Below are positions 17,285-25,923 of a DNA stretch of 34,017 bases, piece by piece. This stretch comes from Gordonia lacunae (lineage in GTDB: Bacteria; Actinomycetota; Actinomycetes; Mycobacteriales; Mycobacteriaceae). Under the pieces are notes generated by a model. That model was not told the DNA's origin. It saw only the letters and a list, made by a program, of their open reading frames with translations, and made no database searches. The stretch spans positions 11,555-45,571 of the forward strand of contig NZ_NGFO01000037.1 in the NCBI RefSeq assembly GCF_002149015.1, read 5' to 3'. Each line of letters opens with the position of its first letter. Positions within the stretch are counted from its first letter, which is position 1. The translations under genes were made by a program, and so were the position numbers.

Positions 17285-19762
17285 GTGCGTGCACCACAGT
17301 CCTGGTACACCGAGGTACTCCGGTCCGGCGACCCGCGGTGGTCGGCGACCACCGAGGAGATCGACGCGGGATTTGTCCGCGTCGGGTTCGAGATCGAGGA
17401 CATCGAGACGTTCCCGGAGATCACCGGGCCGCTGGTGATCGGTCGTGTGGAGACGATCGAGGAGCTCACCGAGTTCAAGAAGCCGATCCGGTTCTGCACG
17501 GTCGCCGTCGGCGAGGCCGAACCACGTGGGATCGTCTGCGGCGCACGCAACTTCGCCGAAGGTGATCTGATCGTCGCCGCGCTGCCCGGCGTCGTGCTGC
17601 CCGGTCCGTTCGAGATCGCCGCGCGCAAGACCTACGGCCGCGTCTCCGACGGCATGATCTGCTCGGTCTCCGAGCTCGGGATCGGCACCGACCACAGCGG
17701 CATCCTCGTGCTCGCGCCCGGGACCGCCGAACCGGGTGCCGACGCCCGCGAGGTCCTCGGACTCGACGACGCCGCGATCGACGTGAACGTCACCCCCGAC
17801 CGCGGTTACGCGTTCTCGGTGCGTGGCCTGGGCCGCGAGCTCGCCGGCAGCTTCGGGGTTCCGTTCGTCGATCCGGGACTGCGATCGGCGGACCTGTCGG
17901 ACGACGGTTCGGTCCCGGCGTGGCCCGTCGCGATCGACGAGAACTCCGGCGCGACGCGCTACACCGCGCGGGTGATCACAGGTGTCGATCCGACGGCGAT
18001 CTCACCGTGGTGGATGCAGAAGCGGCTCATGGTCGCCGGGATCCGCCCGATCTCGGCGATCGTCGACATCACCAACTACGTGATGATCGAGCTCGGTCAG
18101 CCCCTGCATGCCTTCGACGCCGACCGGATCACGGGCGCCGTCACCGTCCGGTCGGCACAACCGGGGGAGAAGCTCACCACCCTCGACGACACCGTCCGCG
18201 TCCTGGACCCCGAGGATGTGCTGATCACCGACGAGACGGGGCCGATCGCCCTGGCCGGTGTCATGGGCGGCGCGAGCACCGAGGTGGGTCCCGAGACGAC
18301 GACGGTGCTGCTGGAGTCGGCGACCTTCGATCCGGTTCGCGTCTTCCGCACCGCGAAGCGCCACAAGCTGACCTCCGAGGCCAGCAAGCGGTTCGAGCGG
18401 ATCGTCGACCCCGAGATCACCGCGGTGGCCTCCGACCGCGCGGCCCGACTGATCGTCGAGATCGCCGGCGGGCGGATCGCCTCACCGCTGTCGGAGACCC
18501 ACGTCCAGACCCCGATCCGGTCGACCATTGCCATCGCTGCCGACGAACCGGACCGGGTCGCGGGCGTCAGCTATCCGCCGGGCACCACCCTGACGCGGCT
18601 GACCGAGGTCGGCTGCGTGGTGACCGGAACCGACGAGCTCGACGTGTTCCCGCCCTCGTGGCGACCCGACCTGCGCCAGCGCGCCGACCTCGTGGAGGAG
18701 GTCCTCCGGCTCGAAGGCCTCGAGGACATCCCCGCGGTGGTGCCCCGAGCGCCGGGCGGCGCCGGGTTGACGCCGGTCCAGCGTCGACGGCGCAGTGTTG
18801 GGCGCACGCTCGCGCTGGACGGATACGTCGAGGTCCTCCCGTACCCGTTCATGCCCGCCGGGGTGTTCGACCTCTGGGACCTGCCGGCCGACGACGAACG
18901 GCGACGCACCGTCAAGGTCCTCAATCCGCTCGAGTCCGACCGTCCCGAACTGAACACCACACTGCTGCCGGGCCTTCTCGAGATGGCGGCACGCAACATC
19001 GCACGCGGACAGCGCGATCTGTCGCTCTTCACCATCGGACAGGTCGTCATCGCCGGCGATCACGTGGCCGCGGTCGAGGCGCTCGACGTGACACGGCGCC
19101 CGACCGACGAGGAGATCGCCGCACTCGACGCCTCGCTGCCCCACCAACCGCTGCACGTCGGCGTCGTCCTCACCGGGCTGCGTGATCCGGCCGGGCCCTG
19201 GGGTCCGGGACGCGCCGCCGATCATCTCGACGCCTTCGAGGCGGCCCGCACGATCGGCCGGGCAGCTGGGGTGACCATCGAGCTCACCGCCGACGATCAC
19301 CGCCCGTGGCATCCGGGCCGCTGTGCCCGGCTCATGGTCGACGGCCGCACGGTCGGCTACGCGGGTGAACTCCATCCCGCGGTGCTCGAGCGGGCCCATC
19401 TTCCCAAGCGGACCTGCGCCGTGGAGATCGACATCGACGCGCTGCCCCTGGACCAGCGTCTTCCGGCGCCCTCGGTGTCGGTGTTCCCCGCGGTCCTGCA
19501 GGACGTCAACGTCGTCGTCGGTGGCGAGGTCCCGGCCGCGGACGTGCAGAAGGCACTTCGCGACGGGGCGGGTGACCTGCTCGAGGACATCGCGCTGTTC
19601 GATGTGTTCACCGGCGAACAGGTCGGCGCGGGCAACAAGTCGCTGACGTTCTCGCTGCGTTTCCGCGCCCCCGATCGCACTCTGACCGAGGACGAGGCCA
19701 ACGAGGCCAAGCTGGCCGCCGTCGACACCGCGGCGGCACGGGTGGGGGCTCGTCTGCGCTGA
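17285..19762 (+). CDS. pheT: Phenylalanyl-tRNA synthetase beta subunit
   Basis: 825 residues, GTG start, the normal length. Domains in order: N-terminal segment and OB-fold tRNA-binding domain (about 40-150); B3/B4 editing domain with the region DITNYVMIELGQPLHAFDAD; B5 domain; a catalytic-like core (LVEEVLRLEGLEDIP, ARNIARGQRDLSLFTIG); and the C-terminal anticodon-binding domain with PSVSVFPAVLQDVNVVV and LTFSLRFRAPDRTLTEDEAN. The subunit binds tRNA and hydrolyses Tyr-tRNA-Phe. Its ribosome site is weak (GAAAG), suggesting it relies on pheS co-transcription. The arginine cluster begins 57 bases after its stop. Confidence 0.97.
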   Translation: MRAPQSWYTEVLRSGDPRWSATTEEIDAGFVRVGFEIEDIETFPEITGPLVIGRVETIEELTEFKKPIRFCTVAVGEAEPRGIVCGARNFAEGDLIVAALPGVVLPGPFEIAARKTYGRVSDGMICSVSELGIGTDHSGILVLAPGTAEPGADAREVLGLDDAAIDVNVTPDRGYAFSVRGLGRELAGSFGVPFVDPGLRSADLSDDGSVPAWPVAIDENSGATRYTARVITGVDPTAISPWWMQKRLMVAGIRPISAIVDITNYVMIELGQPLHAFDADRITGAVTVRSAQPGEKLTTLDDTVRVLDPEDVLITDETGPIALAGVMGGASTEVGPETTTVLLESATFDPVRVFRTAKRHKLTSEASKRFERIVDPEITAVASDRAARLIVEIAGGRIASPLSETHVQTPIRSTIAIAADEPDRVAGVSYPPGTTLTRLTEVGCVVTGTDELDVFPPSWRPDLRQRADLVEEVLRLEGLEDIPAVVPRAPGGAGLTPVQRRRRSVGRTLALDGYVEVLPYPFMPAGVFDLWDLPADDERRRTVKVLNPLESDRPELNTTLLPGLLEMAARNIARGQRDLSLFTIGQVVIAGDHVAAVEALDVTRRPTDEEIAALDASLPHQPLHVGVVLTGLRDPAGPWGPGRAADHLDAFEAARTIGRAAGVTIELTADDHRPWHPGRCARLMVDGRTVGYAGELHPAVLERAHLPKRTCAVEIDIDALPLDQRLPAPSVSVFPAVLQDVNVVVGGEVPAADVQKALRDGAGDLLEDIALFDVFTGEQVGAGNKSLTFSLRFRAPDRTLTEDEANEAKLAAVDTAAARVGARLR

Positions 19763-19785
19763 CCCGGTTGCGGGCCACCCCGTCG

Positions 19786-19818
19786 TGAATTGATTTGCGG
19801 CCTGCTGCATAATGATCA
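19786..19818 (+). promoter_or_regulatory. Candidate ArgR boxes over the leaderless argC promoter
   Basis: Two ARG-box-like sites start with TGAAT (19786) and TGCAT (19806), 20 bases apart, close to the two-turn spacing of tandem ArgR boxes. They read TGAATTGATTTGCG and TGCATAATGATCAC. CATAAT (19808-19813) fits a -10 and ends six bases before the argC ATG, predicting a leaderless message; GTGAAT (19785-19790) is a weak -35 at 17 bases. ArgR bound here would cover the promoter. The right half-sites are imperfect, so box identity is moderate. Confidence 0.5.
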
Positions 19819-19819
19819 C

Positions 19820-20869
19820 ATGGCTTCGACAAGCAAGGTGAGGGTGGCGGTGGCCGGCGCGAGCGGCTACGCGGGTGGCGAGATACTCCGGTTGCTGTGT
19901 GGGCATCCCCGTCTGCGATCCGGGGAACTCGAGATCGGTGCGCTCACCGCGGGTGGCAATGCGGGGACGGCCCTGGGTACGCATCACCCGCATCTGCTCC
20001 CGCTGGCCGATCGGGTCCTGGAGGACACGACGCCGGAGATCCTCGCCGGTCACGACGTCGTCTTCCTGGGCTTGCCGCACGGGGCGTCGGCGGTGATCGC
20101 CGACGCGCTGCCGCCGACGACGCTGATCATCGACTGCGGGGCGGATTTCCGGCTGCGCGACGCCGGTGAATGGACGTCGTACTACGGCGGCGACCATGCC
20201 GGGACCTGGCCGTACGGTCTGCCCGAGTTGCCCGGCAACCGGGAGACGCTCCGGGACGCGAGTCGGATCGCGGTGCCCGGCTGCTATCCGACGGTGTCGA
20301 TCCTGTCGTTGCTCCCGGCCATCGCCGCGGGGATCGCCGACCCACACGTGACCGTCGTCGCGGTGAGCGGTGCCTCGGGCGCCGGCCGGTCACCGAAGGT
20401 CGACCTCCTGGCCTCCGAGGTCATCGGCTCCGCACGGGCCTACGGCGTGGGTGGTGTCCACCGGCACACGCCGGAGATCTCCCAGGCCCTGTCGGCCGCC
20501 GCGGACCAGCCGGTGACCGTCTCGTTCACCCCGATCCTCGCGCCGATGGCCCGCGGCATCCTCGCGACGTGCACCGCACGCACCGGGGCCACCGCCGAGG
20601 AGGCCCGCGCGGTCTACGAGAAGGCTTACGCGGACGAGGAATTCGTGCACGTCCTACCGGAGGGGCGGTTGCCCGCCACCGGTTCGGTGATCGGATCCAA
20701 CGCCGTCCAACTCGGCGTGACCGTCGACGAACGCGCGCAGACCCTGGTGGTCGTCGGAGCGGTCGACAACTTGACCAAGGGGACCGGCGGCGCCGCGGTC
20801 CAGTCGATGAACCTGGCCTTGGGCTGGACCGAGAACGAGGGATTGAGCACCGTGGGAGTGGCACCGTGA
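19820..20869 (+). CDS. argC: N-acetyl-gamma-glutamyl-phosphate reductase
   Basis: 349 residues from ATG 19820; an earlier in-frame ATG at 19790 would add ten residues that overlap the promoter. ArgC reduces N-acetylglutamyl phosphate to the semialdehyde with NADPH, the third step of arginine synthesis. The Rossmann motif VAGASGYAGGE is at 11-21, the catalytic cysteine is C155 in AVPGCYPT, and VSGASGAGRSPK plus the HRHTPEI histidine region are typical. It is the first gene of the arginine cluster, under a probable leaderless promoter with ArgR-like boxes. Its stop overlaps the argJ start by four bases (GTGA). Confidence 0.97.
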   Translation: MASTSKVRVAVAGASGYAGGEILRLLCGHPRLRSGELEIGALTAGGNAGTALGTHHPHLLPLADRVLEDTTPEILAGHDVVFLGLPHGASAVIADALPPTTLIIDCGADFRLRDAGEWTSYYGGDHAGTWPYGLPELPGNRETLRDASRIAVPGCYPTVSILSLLPAIAAGIADPHVTVVAVSGASGAGRSPKVDLLASEVIGSARAYGVGGVHRHTPEISQALSAAADQPVTVSFTPILAPMARGILATCTARTGATAEEARAVYEKAYADEEFVHVLPEGRLPATGSVIGSNAVQLGVTVDERAQTLVVVGAVDNLTKGTGGAAVQSMNLALGWTENEGLSTVGVAP

Positions 20870-22134
20870 CCGGATCGCAGGACAGCGACAACGGGGGAAC
20901 AGAGCAGGACCGGATCGAGGGCGGCGCCCCGGGCGATCACCCGCGCCTCGTGCGGACCCAGGGCGTCACCGCGCCCCTGGGGTTCCGGGCCGCCGGCATC
21001 GCCGCCGGGATCAAGGCCTCCGGTGCGCTCGACCTCGCGCTCGTCGTGAACGAGGGGCCCGATCATTCCGCCGCAGGCGTTTTCACCCGTAACCAGGTGA
21101 AGGCGGCACCGGTGCTGTGGTCGCAGCAGGTCCTCACCACGGGCCGGCTGCGCACCGTCATCCTCAATTCCGGCGGCGCCAACGCCTGCACCGGGCCGGG
21201 CGGCTTCCAGGACACCCACAAGACCGCAGAGGCGGTGGCCGATGCGCTCAGCAACTGGGGGACCAGCACGGGTGCCGTCGAGGTCGCGGTGTGCTCCACC
21301 GGACTCATCGGTGACCGGTTGCCGATGGACAAGGTGCTGGCCGGGGTCACCGAGATCGTCCAGGAGATGGGCGGCGGCCTGTCCGGCGGGACCGACGCCG
21401 CGCACGCGATCATGACCACCGACACCGTCCCCAAACAGGCTGCGCTGCACCACCCGCAGGGATGGAACGTCGGCGGTATGGGCAAGGGTGCGGGGATGCT
21501 CGCGCCGTCGCTGGCCACCATGCTGGTGGTCCTCACGACCGACGCCGGTGCGACCGCCGAACAACTCGACACCGCCCTGCGCAGGGCGACGGCCCGCACC
21601 TTCGACCGGCTCGACATCGACGGCTCGTGTTCGACGAACGACACGGTGCTGCTGCTCAGTTCGGGTGCCAGTCAGATCCCGGTCGAGCAGGCCGATCTGG
21701 ACGATGCGGTGTTCGCCGTCTGCGACGATCTCGCCGCCCAGATGATGGCCGACGCGGAGGGCGTCACCAAGCGGGTCGTCATCACGGTCACCGGCGCGCA
21801 GACCGAGGACGACGCGCTGATCGTCGCCCGGGCCGTAGCACGCGACTCCCTGGTGAAGACCGCCCTGTTCGGATCGGATCCCAACTGGGGACGCGTACTC
21901 GCCGCCGTCGGCGCCTCGCCGGTCACCGTCGATCCCGACCGGATCGCGGTGTCGTTCAACGACAGCCCGGTCTGTGAGAACGGTTTCGGCGTCGACGGTG
22001 CGCGCGATGTGGACCTGTCGGGTCCGGACATCGCCGTCGTCGTCGACCTGAACCTGGGAGAGTCCGCCGCCAGCATCCGGACCACGGATCTGTCGCATGC
22101 GTACGTCGAAGAGAACTCGGCGTACTCGTCATGA
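20866..22134 (+). CDS. argJ: Ornithine/glutamate N-acetyltransferase ArgJ
   Basis: 422 residues from GTG 20866, overlapping the argC stop. ArgJ moves the acetyl group from N-acetylornithine to glutamate, making the cyclic arginine pathway. The precursor self-cleaves at the conserved KGAGMLAPSLATML; T218 should become the N-terminal nucleophile of the beta chain. Other hallmarks are NSGGANACTG (substrate/oxyanion region), CSTGLIG, and DPNWGRVLAAVG. The polar N-terminal 30 residues are longer than the minimal family core, so a later start is possible, but the overlap favours this one. It ends in an ATGA overlap with argB. Confidence 0.96.
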   Translation: MTGSQDSDNGGTEQDRIEGGAPGDHPRLVRTQGVTAPLGFRAAGIAAGIKASGALDLALVVNEGPDHSAAGVFTRNQVKAAPVLWSQQVLTTGRLRTVILNSGGANACTGPGGFQDTHKTAEAVADALSNWGTSTGAVEVAVCSTGLIGDRLPMDKVLAGVTEIVQEMGGGLSGGTDAAHAIMTTDTVPKQAALHHPQGWNVGGMGKGAGMLAPSLATMLVVLTTDAGATAEQLDTALRRATARTFDRLDIDGSCSTNDTVLLLSSGASQIPVEQADLDDAVFAVCDDLAAQMMADAEGVTKRVVITVTGAQTEDDALIVARAVARDSLVKTALFGSDPNWGRVLAAVGASPVTVDPDRIAVSFNDSPVCENGFGVDGARDVDLSGPDIAVVVDLNLGESAASIRTTDLSHAYVEENSAYSS

Positions 22135-23048
22135 GCGAGGCGACGTCGGGAGCCCACCCGATCGACCCCACCGCCGGGCTCGCGAAAGCGAAGGTGCTCG
22201 CCGAGGCCCTTCCCGCGCTCCAACGACTCGCGGGCGCGACCGTCGTCGTCAAGTACGGCGGTAACGCCATGATCGACGACGAGCTGAAGAAGGCGTTCGC
22301 CGCGGACATGGTCTTCCTGCGCGCGTGCGGGATGCATCCCGTCGTGGTTCATGGTGGCGGCCCGCAGATCTCGGCGATGCTGAAGCGGCTGGGACTCGCG
22401 GGAGAGTTCAAGGGCGGGTTCCGGGTGACGACCCCCGAGGTCATGGACGTGGCCCGGATGGTCCTGTTCGGTCAGGTCGGGCGTGAACTCGTCGGCTTGA
22501 TCAACTCGCACGGCCCGTACGCCGTCGGCATCACCGGTGAGGACGCCCACCTCTTCACCGCGGCGCGACGCACGGTGCTCGTCGAGGGCGTTCCGACCGA
22601 CATCGGTCTCGTCGGCGACATCGCCTCGGTCAACACCTCGGCGGTGCTCGATCTGGTTGCCGCCGGGCGAATCCCGGTCGTCTCGACCATCGCCCCGGAC
22701 CGCGACGGCGTGGTGCACAACATCAACGCCGACACCGCGGCCGGCGCCCTCGCCGAGGCGCTCGGTGCGTCTCGGCTGGTGATGCTGACCGACGTCGAGG
22801 GCTTGTACACGGATTGGCCCGACCGCGGGTCCCTGGTGTCCCGGATCGACACCGACGCACTGACCGAGCTGTTGCCGTCGCTCGACTCGGGCATGGTTCC
22901 CAAGATGGAGGCGTGCCTGCGTGCCGTCACCGGGGGAGTCGACCGTGCGCACGTGATCGACGGACGTGTCGCCCATTCCGTGCTGGCCGAGCTGTTGACC
23001 GAGAGCTCGACCGGTACCACCGTCGTCGTTCCGGAGGAGGACGCATGA
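22131..23048 (+). CDS. argB: N-acetylglutamate kinase
   Basis: 305 residues. ArgB phosphorylates N-acetylglutamate, the usual arginine-feedback step. VVKYGGNAM (39-47) holds the phosphate-binding lysine and glycines, HGGGPQI (74-80) binds substrate, and LVGDIASVNT and INADTAAGALAEALGA complete the amino-acid-kinase fold. The N-terminal helix (LAKAKVLAEALPALQRL) is the interlacing helix of arginine-inhibited hexamers, which suggests feedback inhibition. Both ends overlap neighbours by four bases (argJ and argD). Confidence 0.97.
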   Translation: MSEATSGAHPIDPTAGLAKAKVLAEALPALQRLAGATVVVKYGGNAMIDDELKKAFAADMVFLRACGMHPVVVHGGGPQISAMLKRLGLAGEFKGGFRVTTPEVMDVARMVLFGQVGRELVGLINSHGPYAVGITGEDAHLFTAARRTVLVEGVPTDIGLVGDIASVNTSAVLDLVAAGRIPVVSTIAPDRDGVVHNINADTAAGALAEALGASRLVMLTDVEGLYTDWPDRGSLVSRIDTDALTELLPSLDSGMVPKMEACLRAVTGGVDRAHVIDGRVAHSVLAELLTESSTGTTVVVPEEDA

Positions 23049-24307
23049 CCGCCCCACTGCAGCAGCGCTGGGCACAGTCGCTGATGAACAATTACGGCAC
23101 CCCGGCCGTCGCCCTCGTCGGCGGCTCCGGAGCGTATGTCACCGACGCCGACGGGAAGCGCTACCTCGATCTCCTCGGCGGGATCGCGGTGAACGCGCTC
23201 GGACATGCGCACCCGGCGATCGTCGAGGCGGTCACCGGACAGCTCCAGACGCTCGGGCACGTGTCGAACCTGTACATAGCGCCGCCCGTGGTCGAGCTCG
23301 CCGAGCGGTTGCTCGACAGGTTCGGCCACCCCGGTCGCGTCTTCTTCTGCAATTCCGGGACCGAGGCGAACGAGGCCGCGTTCAAGCTGGCCCGGCGCAC
23401 CGGCCGGCCCGAGATCGTGGCGGCGGAGAAGGCTTTCCACGGCCGCACGATGGGTGCGCTCGCGATGACCGGGCAGCCGGCGAAGCGCACGCCGTTCGAG
23501 CCGATGCCCCCCGGCGTCCGGTTCGTTCCCTACGGAGACGTCGGCGCGCTCGATGCGGTGGTGACCGACCGGACCGCCGCGGTGATCCTCGAACCGATCC
23601 TCGGCGAGGCCGGCGTCGTGGTGCCCCCGGCCGACTACCTGGCGGCCGCACGCCGGATCACCGAAGAGCGCGGCGCGTTGCTGATCCTCGACGAGGTCCA
23701 GACCGGAGTCGCCCGGACCGGTACGTTCTTCGCCCATCAGCAGGTGGGTGTGGTGCCCGATGTGATGACGCTCGCCAAGGGATTGGGCGGCGGCCTCCCG
23801 ATCGGTGCGTGCATCGCCGCCGGTCCCGCGGCCGACCTGTTCGAACCGGGCCAGCACGGCACCACCTTCGGCGGCAATCCCGTGAGCGCGGCCGCAGCAC
23901 TCGCCGTCCTGCGGGTCATCGAGTCCGAGAACCTGCTCGATTCGGTTGCAGCGGTGGGTAAGTCGATCGCCACCGGCATCGAGGACCTTCAGCACCCGTT
24001 GGTCTCCCATGTGCGGGGGGCGGGCCTGCTGCTTGGCGTCGTGCTGACCGAGCCGCTCTCGCAGCGCGTCGAGGCGGCTGCCCGGGACGCCGGGTTCCTG
24101 ATCAACGCGCCCGCACCCGACGTCCTGCGACTGGCCCCGCCGCTGATCCTCACCGAGGAGCAGGGACAGGATTTCGTGCGCGCACTTCCCGGACTGCTCG
24201 ACACCGCCGCGGCAGCGGCAACGCGCGACACCGCCGCGGCAGCGGCAACCCGCGACACCGCCGCGGCAGCGCACGCCGCCACAACGAACGAGGGGGACAA
24301 GCCATGA
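23045..24307 (+). CDS. argD: Acetylornithine aminotransferase with repeat tail
   Basis: 420 residues from ATG 23045, overlapping the argB stop. ArgD is a PLP-dependent class III aminotransferase converting N-acetylglutamate semialdehyde to N-acetylornithine. FFCNSGTEANEAAFKLAR, LDEVQTGVARTG and the Schiff-base lysine K245 in TLAKGLGGGLPIGA are diagnostic. The catalytic domain ends near residue 385 (LTEEQGQDFVRALPGLL). A low-complexity tail follows, with the unit DTAAAAATR repeated about 2.7 times, encoded by a 27-base tandem repeat at 24200-24277, then NEGDKP. The tail is not part of the enzyme fold. The stop overlaps argF by four bases. Confidence 0.96.
   Translation: MTAPLQQRWAQSLMNNYGTPAVALVGGSGAYVTDADGKRYLDLLGGIAVNALGHAHPAIVEAVTGQLQTLGHVSNLYIAPPVVELAERLLDRFGHPGRVFFCNSGTEANEAAFKLARRTGRPEIVAAEKAFHGRTMGALAMTGQPAKRTPFEPMPPGVRFVPYGDVGALDAVVTDRTAAVILEPILGEAGVVVPPADYLAAARRITEERGALLILDEVQTGVARTGTFFAHQQVGVVPDVMTLAKGLGGGLPIGACIAAGPAADLFEPGQHGTTFGGNPVSAAAALAVLRVIESENLLDSVAAVGKSIATGIEDLQHPLVSHVRGAGLLLGVVLTEPLSQRVEAAARDAGFLINAPAPDVLRLAPPLILTEEQGQDFVRALPGLLDTAAAAATRDTAAAAATRDTAAAAHAATTNEGDKP
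24200..24277 (+). repeat. 27-base tandem repeat in the argD 3' end
   Basis: Three units start GACACCGCCGCGGCAGCG at 24200, 24227 and 24254. The first two are full 27-base copies differing at one base; the third is shortened and diverged after 18 bases. In frame they encode DTAAAAATR repeats. Because 27 is a multiple of three, copy-number change would lengthen or shorten the tail without breaking argD. Confidence 0.9.
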
Positions 24308-25227
24308 CCAGACATTTCCTGCGCGACGACGACCTGACCCCGGCCGAGCAGGCCGAGGTGCTCGCACTCGCGGCCGAGGTCAAGGCGAAGCCGTTCGACT
24401 TCCGACCGTTGGAGGGCCCCCGGGGGGTCGGGGTGATCTTCGACAAGAACTCCACCCGTACCCGGTTCTCGTTCGAGGTCGGTATCGCCCAGCTCGGCGG
24501 TCACGCGGTCGTCGTCGACGGCCGCACGACGCAGCTCGGCCGCGAGGAGACCCTGGAGGACACCGGTCTCGTCCTGTCCCGCTTCGTCGACGCGATCGTG
24601 TGGCGGACGTTCGGCCAGGACCGCCTCGAGGCGCTGTCGTCGACCGCCACCGTCCCGGTCGTCAACGCCCTCTCCGACGAGTACCACCCCTGCCAGGTGC
24701 TGGCCGACCTGCAGACGATCGCCGAGCACAAGGGTTCGCCTGCGGGACAGACGATGACGTATCTGGGCGACGGCGCCAACAACATGGCGCACTCGCTGGC
24801 GCTCGGCGGCGTCACCGCCGGGATGCATGTGATCATCAGCTCGCCGGACGGTTTCCAACCGGACCCGGTGGTGATCGCCGCCGCCGAGCAGCGCGCCGCG
24901 CAGACCGGTGGCTCGGTGACACTGGTGGCCGATCCCGTCGCCGCGGCGTCCGGGGCCGACGTGCTGGTGACCGACACCTGGGTGTCGATGGGTCAGGAGG
25001 CCGACGGCAGGGACCGTACCGCTCCGTTCCGTCCCTACCAGATCAACGACGAACTCCTCGCGCATGCCGCCGACGACGCGATCGTGCTGCACTGCCTCCC
25101 GGCACATCGCGGTGACGAGATCACCGCCTCGGTGATCGACGGACCCCGCAGCGTGGTGTTCGACGAGGCGGAGAACCGCCTGCACGCGCAGAAGGCACTG
25201 CTGATCTGGCTGCTGGATCACCAGTGA
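24304..25227 (+). CDS. argF: Ornithine carbamoyltransferase
   Basis: 307 residues. ArgF joins carbamoyl phosphate and ornithine to citrulline. STRTR (50-54) binds carbamoyl phosphate, YHPCQVLADLQT follows, VTDTWVSMGQE is the ornithine region, and HCLPAHRGDE has catalytic C264. The length is standard for the trimeric anabolic enzyme. The ATG overlaps the argD stop by four bases; 30 bases separate it from argR. No odd residues were noted. Confidence 0.97.
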   Translation: MTRHFLRDDDLTPAEQAEVLALAAEVKAKPFDFRPLEGPRGVGVIFDKNSTRTRFSFEVGIAQLGGHAVVVDGRTTQLGREETLEDTGLVLSRFVDAIVWRTFGQDRLEALSSTATVPVVNALSDEYHPCQVLADLQTIAEHKGSPAGQTMTYLGDGANNMAHSLALGGVTAGMHVIISSPDGFQPDPVVIAAAEQRAAQTGGSVTLVADPVAAASGADVLVTDTWVSMGQEADGRDRTAPFRPYQINDELLAHAADDAIVLHCLPAHRGDEITASVIDGPRSVVFDEAENRLHAQKALLIWLLDHQ

Positions 25228-25257
25228 TCGGGGAGCGACAGTGATCAGGAGCCCACG

Positions 25258-25764
25258 ATGACCGCCGGAGCCGAACCGTCGGAGAGCCGCCTCGCCGCCA
25301 CGCGCGCGGGGCGGCATGCGCGAATCATCGATCTCCTGTCCACCAACCAGGTCCGTAGCCAGTCGGAGTTGCAACGGTTGCTCGCCGACGAGGGTGTCGA
25401 CGCCACCCAGGCGACGCTGTCCCGCGACCTCGACGAGCTCGGCGCGGTGAAACTCCGCGCCGCAGACGGCGGCGCCGGCGTGTACGTCGTACCCGAGGAC
25501 GGTTCGCCGGTCCGCGGGGTCTCCGGCGGTACCGACCGGCTCGGACGACTCGTGTCCGAGCTGCTGGTGTCGACCGACAACAGCGGTAACCTCGCCGTGC
25601 TGCGGACCCCGCCGGGGGCGGCGCATTATCTGGCCGCGGCGCTCGACCGGGCCCGTCTGCCCGACGTCGTGGGGACCATCGCCGGTGACGACACGATCTT
25701 CGTCGTGGCGCGCGAGCCGCTCGACGGAGCCGAACTCGCCCGCCGGATCGAGGGCCTCGTGTAA
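25258..25764 (+). CDS. argR: Arginine repressor ArgR
   Basis: 168 residues, hexameric arginine-responsive regulator. The winged helix (about 20-85) has RHARIIDLLSTNQVRSQSELQRLLADEG and ATQATLSRDLDELGAVKL, the DNA-reading helix. The C-terminal oligomerisation and arginine-binding domain carries VGTIAGDDTIFVVAR. AGGAG lies before the ATG. Placed inside the operon it controls; it would act at the ARG-box-like sites before argC. A hairpin (25785-25808) follows, dividing argCJBDFR from argGH. Confidence 0.97.
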   Translation: MTAGAEPSESRLAATRAGRHARIIDLLSTNQVRSQSELQRLLADEGVDATQATLSRDLDELGAVKLRAADGGAGVYVVPEDGSPVRGVSGGTDRLGRLVSELLVSTDNSGNLAVLRTPPGAAHYLAAALDRARLPDVVGTIAGDDTIFVVAREPLDGAELARRIEGLV

Positions 25765-25784
25765 CCCTCGCCACCTCGCAGTCC

Positions 25785-25808
25785 CGGTTCCGCCTCGCTG
25801 CGAAACCG
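25785..25808 (+). terminator. Hairpin between argR and argG
   Basis: CGGTTCCGC (25785-25793) pairs with GCGAAACCG (25800-25808) with one mismatch and a 6-base loop, 20 bases after the argR stop. Weak T content. A smaller GGTGT/ACACC stem lies near 25860. They may attenuate transcription into argG. No clear argG promoter was found in the 159-base gap. Confidence 0.35.
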
Positions 25809-25923
25809 ACAGACCACACCAAACGAACAGCCGCGACGCCGCCAACCGATACCCGGACGGTGTCGTCGGAACACCGGGGCCGATGATGGACTCGGTCAAC
25901 GCGCAGAACAGGAGCTTCACCTC

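Noticed and set aside
18482..25000. Very long minus-strand open frames opposite pheT, argJ and argD-argR (up to 760 codons)
   Set aside because: They are antisense shadows of high-GC coding DNA: no family motifs, and recognisable enzymes on the plus strand.
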